The notes under the pieces were generated by a model. The model did no database searches, was not told where the DNA came from, and saw only the letters and a program-made list of their open reading frames with translations. From the NCBI GenBank assembly GCA_003693905.1, contig RFLL01000390.1, forward strand, positions 1 to 6,149: a stretch of DNA of 6,149 nucleotides, written 5' to 3'. Every line of letters begins with the position of its first letter. The stretch's first letter is position 1. The translations under genes were made by a program, and so were the position numbers. Positions 5,281 through 6,149 of this stretch are shown here, piece after piece. This DNA is from Alphaproteobacteria bacterium. Its GTDB lineage: Bacteria; Pseudomonadota; Alphaproteobacteria; Kiloniellales; J153.

Positions 5281-6149
5281 TTACCGCCCCGGCGCGTGCC
5301 GGCGCCGCGGCATCAGAACCGTATAATCGAGGTCGAGAATCACCGCCGGATGCGCCTTGCCGTCGGGACCTTCGAGCGGGAAGTCGGCGCAGGGATGATC
5401 CTTTGTCGCCACCGTGCGCAGACGCAGCGCGCCGACATCGTCGCGCCCGGGCAAGGCGATCTTGTCGCGGACCTGCGACCAGGCATAGACGGTATCACCG
5501 GCAAAGCAGGGCGCCACGTGTCGGCCGCCGTTGATTGCCGCAATGCGAAAGGCGTTGCCGAGGCCGTTGAACGACAGCGCCCGAGCCAGCGAGATCACGT
5601 GCCCGCCGTAGACGATGCGCCGCGCGAAACGCCCGGTACGCACGCCGTGCAGGTCGAAATGCACCCGCGCCGTATTCTGATAGAGCCGGGTGGCCATCTG
5701 ATGCTCGGCCTCTTCCACGGTGATGCCGTCGACGTGGTCGATGCGCTCGCCCGCCTCGTAGTCGTCCCACAGGTGCGTGCTGCCGGCCAAGGTGGTGTCG
5801 TAACCGCGCAGGTCGAGCCCTTCCGGCACCACGAGATCGGCCGCGGCCACCGCCTCCGGCAGCTCGGGCACGTGCGGGTCCGGGGCCGGGGCCGCCGCGT
5901 CGCGCTTGGCCACCAGAACCCAGCGCACATAGTCGAGCACCACTTCACCGTGCTGGTTGCGCCCGGTGGAGCGCACATGGACGACGCCGGCGCGCCCGTC
6001 GGAGGTCTGGCGCAAGCCGATCACCTCGCTGGTCGCCGTCAGCGTATCGCCGGGATAGACCGGTACGCCGAACACGCCCGCGGCGTAGCCGAGGTTGGCC
6101 ACGGCGTTGAGCGAGACGTCCGGCACCGTCTTGCCGAACACGGTGTGAA
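5281..6149 (-). CDS. mch: Mesaconyl-CoA hydratase (MaoC/hotdog family), 5' end outside the window
   Basis: About 289 codons of the 3' part are visible. The frame stays open to the right edge (His-Thr-Val-Phe-Gly-Lys-Thr), so the GTG at 6141 is an internal Val, not a start. The family has about 340-350 residues, so some 60 are missing. The enzyme interconverts mesaconyl-CoA and beta-methylmalyl-CoA in the ethylmalonyl-CoA pathway and in the 3-hydroxypropionate bicycle. Counting that Val as 1, F-G-K-T-V-P-D-V-S-L-N-A-V-A-N-L-G-Y at 2-19 and the first hotdog domain (to about 80) match the family from memory. A linker leads to D-H-V-D-G-I-T-V-E-E-A-E-H at 135-147. The second hotdog domain has the MaoC-like active-site stretch N-T-A-R-V-H-F-D (156-163) and I-V-Y-G-G-H-V-I-S (176-184), then F-N-G-L-G-N-A-F-R at 191-199. 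It is 270 bases upstream of sdhC on the same strand. Another MaoC-type acyl-CoA hydratase is a less likely alternative. Confidence 0.9.
   Translation of the reverse strand, partial: HTVFGKTVPDVSLNAVANLGYAAGVFGVPVYPGDTLTATSEVIGLRQTSDGRAGVVHVRSTGRNQHGEVVLDYVRWVLVAKRDAAAPAPDPHVPELPEAVAAADLVVPEGLDLRGYDTTLAGSTHLWDDYEAGERIDHVDGITVEEAEHQMATRLYQNTARVHFDLHGVRTGRFARRIVYGGHVISLARALSFNGLGNAFRIAAINGGRHVAPCFAGDTVYAWSQVRDKIALPGRDDVGALRLRTVATKDHPCADFPLEGPDGKAHPAVILDLDYTVLMPRRRHAPGR

Noticed and set aside
6139..6141. GTG at 6141 as the true start of the hydratase.
   Set aside because: The frame continues upstream to the window edge with family-like residues (His-Thr before Val-Phe-Gly-Lys), and the visible part is about 60 residues shorter than the family.
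1..6149. Mobile elements, CRISPR arrays, tRNA or rRNA genes, toxin-antitoxin or defence genes.
   Set aside because: No transposase, integrase, regularly spaced repeats, tRNA-like cloverleaf or defence-type domain was seen. Coding regions are intact metabolic genes of similar composition, with no sign of recent transfer.

Overview
The window is GC-rich and densely coded. It looks like the chromosome of an alphaproteobacterium, probably of the Rhodospirillales or Rhodobacterales type. The reasons are the gene order sdhC-sdhD-sdhA-sdhB, an SdhB beginning in the typical alphaproteobacterial way ([10 protein letters not shown]...), a mesaconyl-CoA hydratase gene of the ethylmalonyl-CoA pathway, and a small DUF6494-type protein. 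The genus cannot be named from this sequence alone.

Layout, left to right. Positions 1-19 hold the first codons of a leftward gene that runs off the window. Positions 20-150 are a divergent intergenic region. A small rightward gene (151-357, DUF6494-like, unknown function) converges on a leftward gene for a membrane-anchored glycerophosphodiester phosphodiesterase (379-1455). After a 158-base gap comes the succinate dehydrogenase operon, transcribed leftward: sdhC (4615-5010), sdhD (4233-4613), sdhA (2427-4214) and sdhB (1614-2393). A 270-base intergenic region (5011-5280) carries a candidate sdh promoter, a possible leader hairpin, a GC-rich hairpin and a perfect AT-rich 17-base palindrome. 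The right end (5281-6149) is the 3' part of a leftward mesaconyl-CoA hydratase gene whose start lies outside the window.

How the genes work together. The four sdh genes encode a complete complex II: flavoprotein, iron-sulfur protein and two membrane anchors with a haem b site. It oxidises succinate to fumarate and reduces quinone. Mesaconyl-CoA hydratase works in the ethylmalonyl-CoA pathway (acetyl-CoA assimilation without isocitrate lyase), which yields glyoxylate and succinyl-CoA. Succinyl-CoA reaches the cycle as succinate, the SDH substrate, so co-localisation makes metabolic sense.

Novelty. The coding content is core metabolism with intact motifs, and I see no mobile element, CRISPR array, phage gene or defence system. 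The parts most worth a second look are non-coding: the TTTTGCATTGCAAAA palindrome between the hydratase gene and sdhC, the sdh leader hairpin, and an unexplained terminator-like hairpin facing the wrong way.
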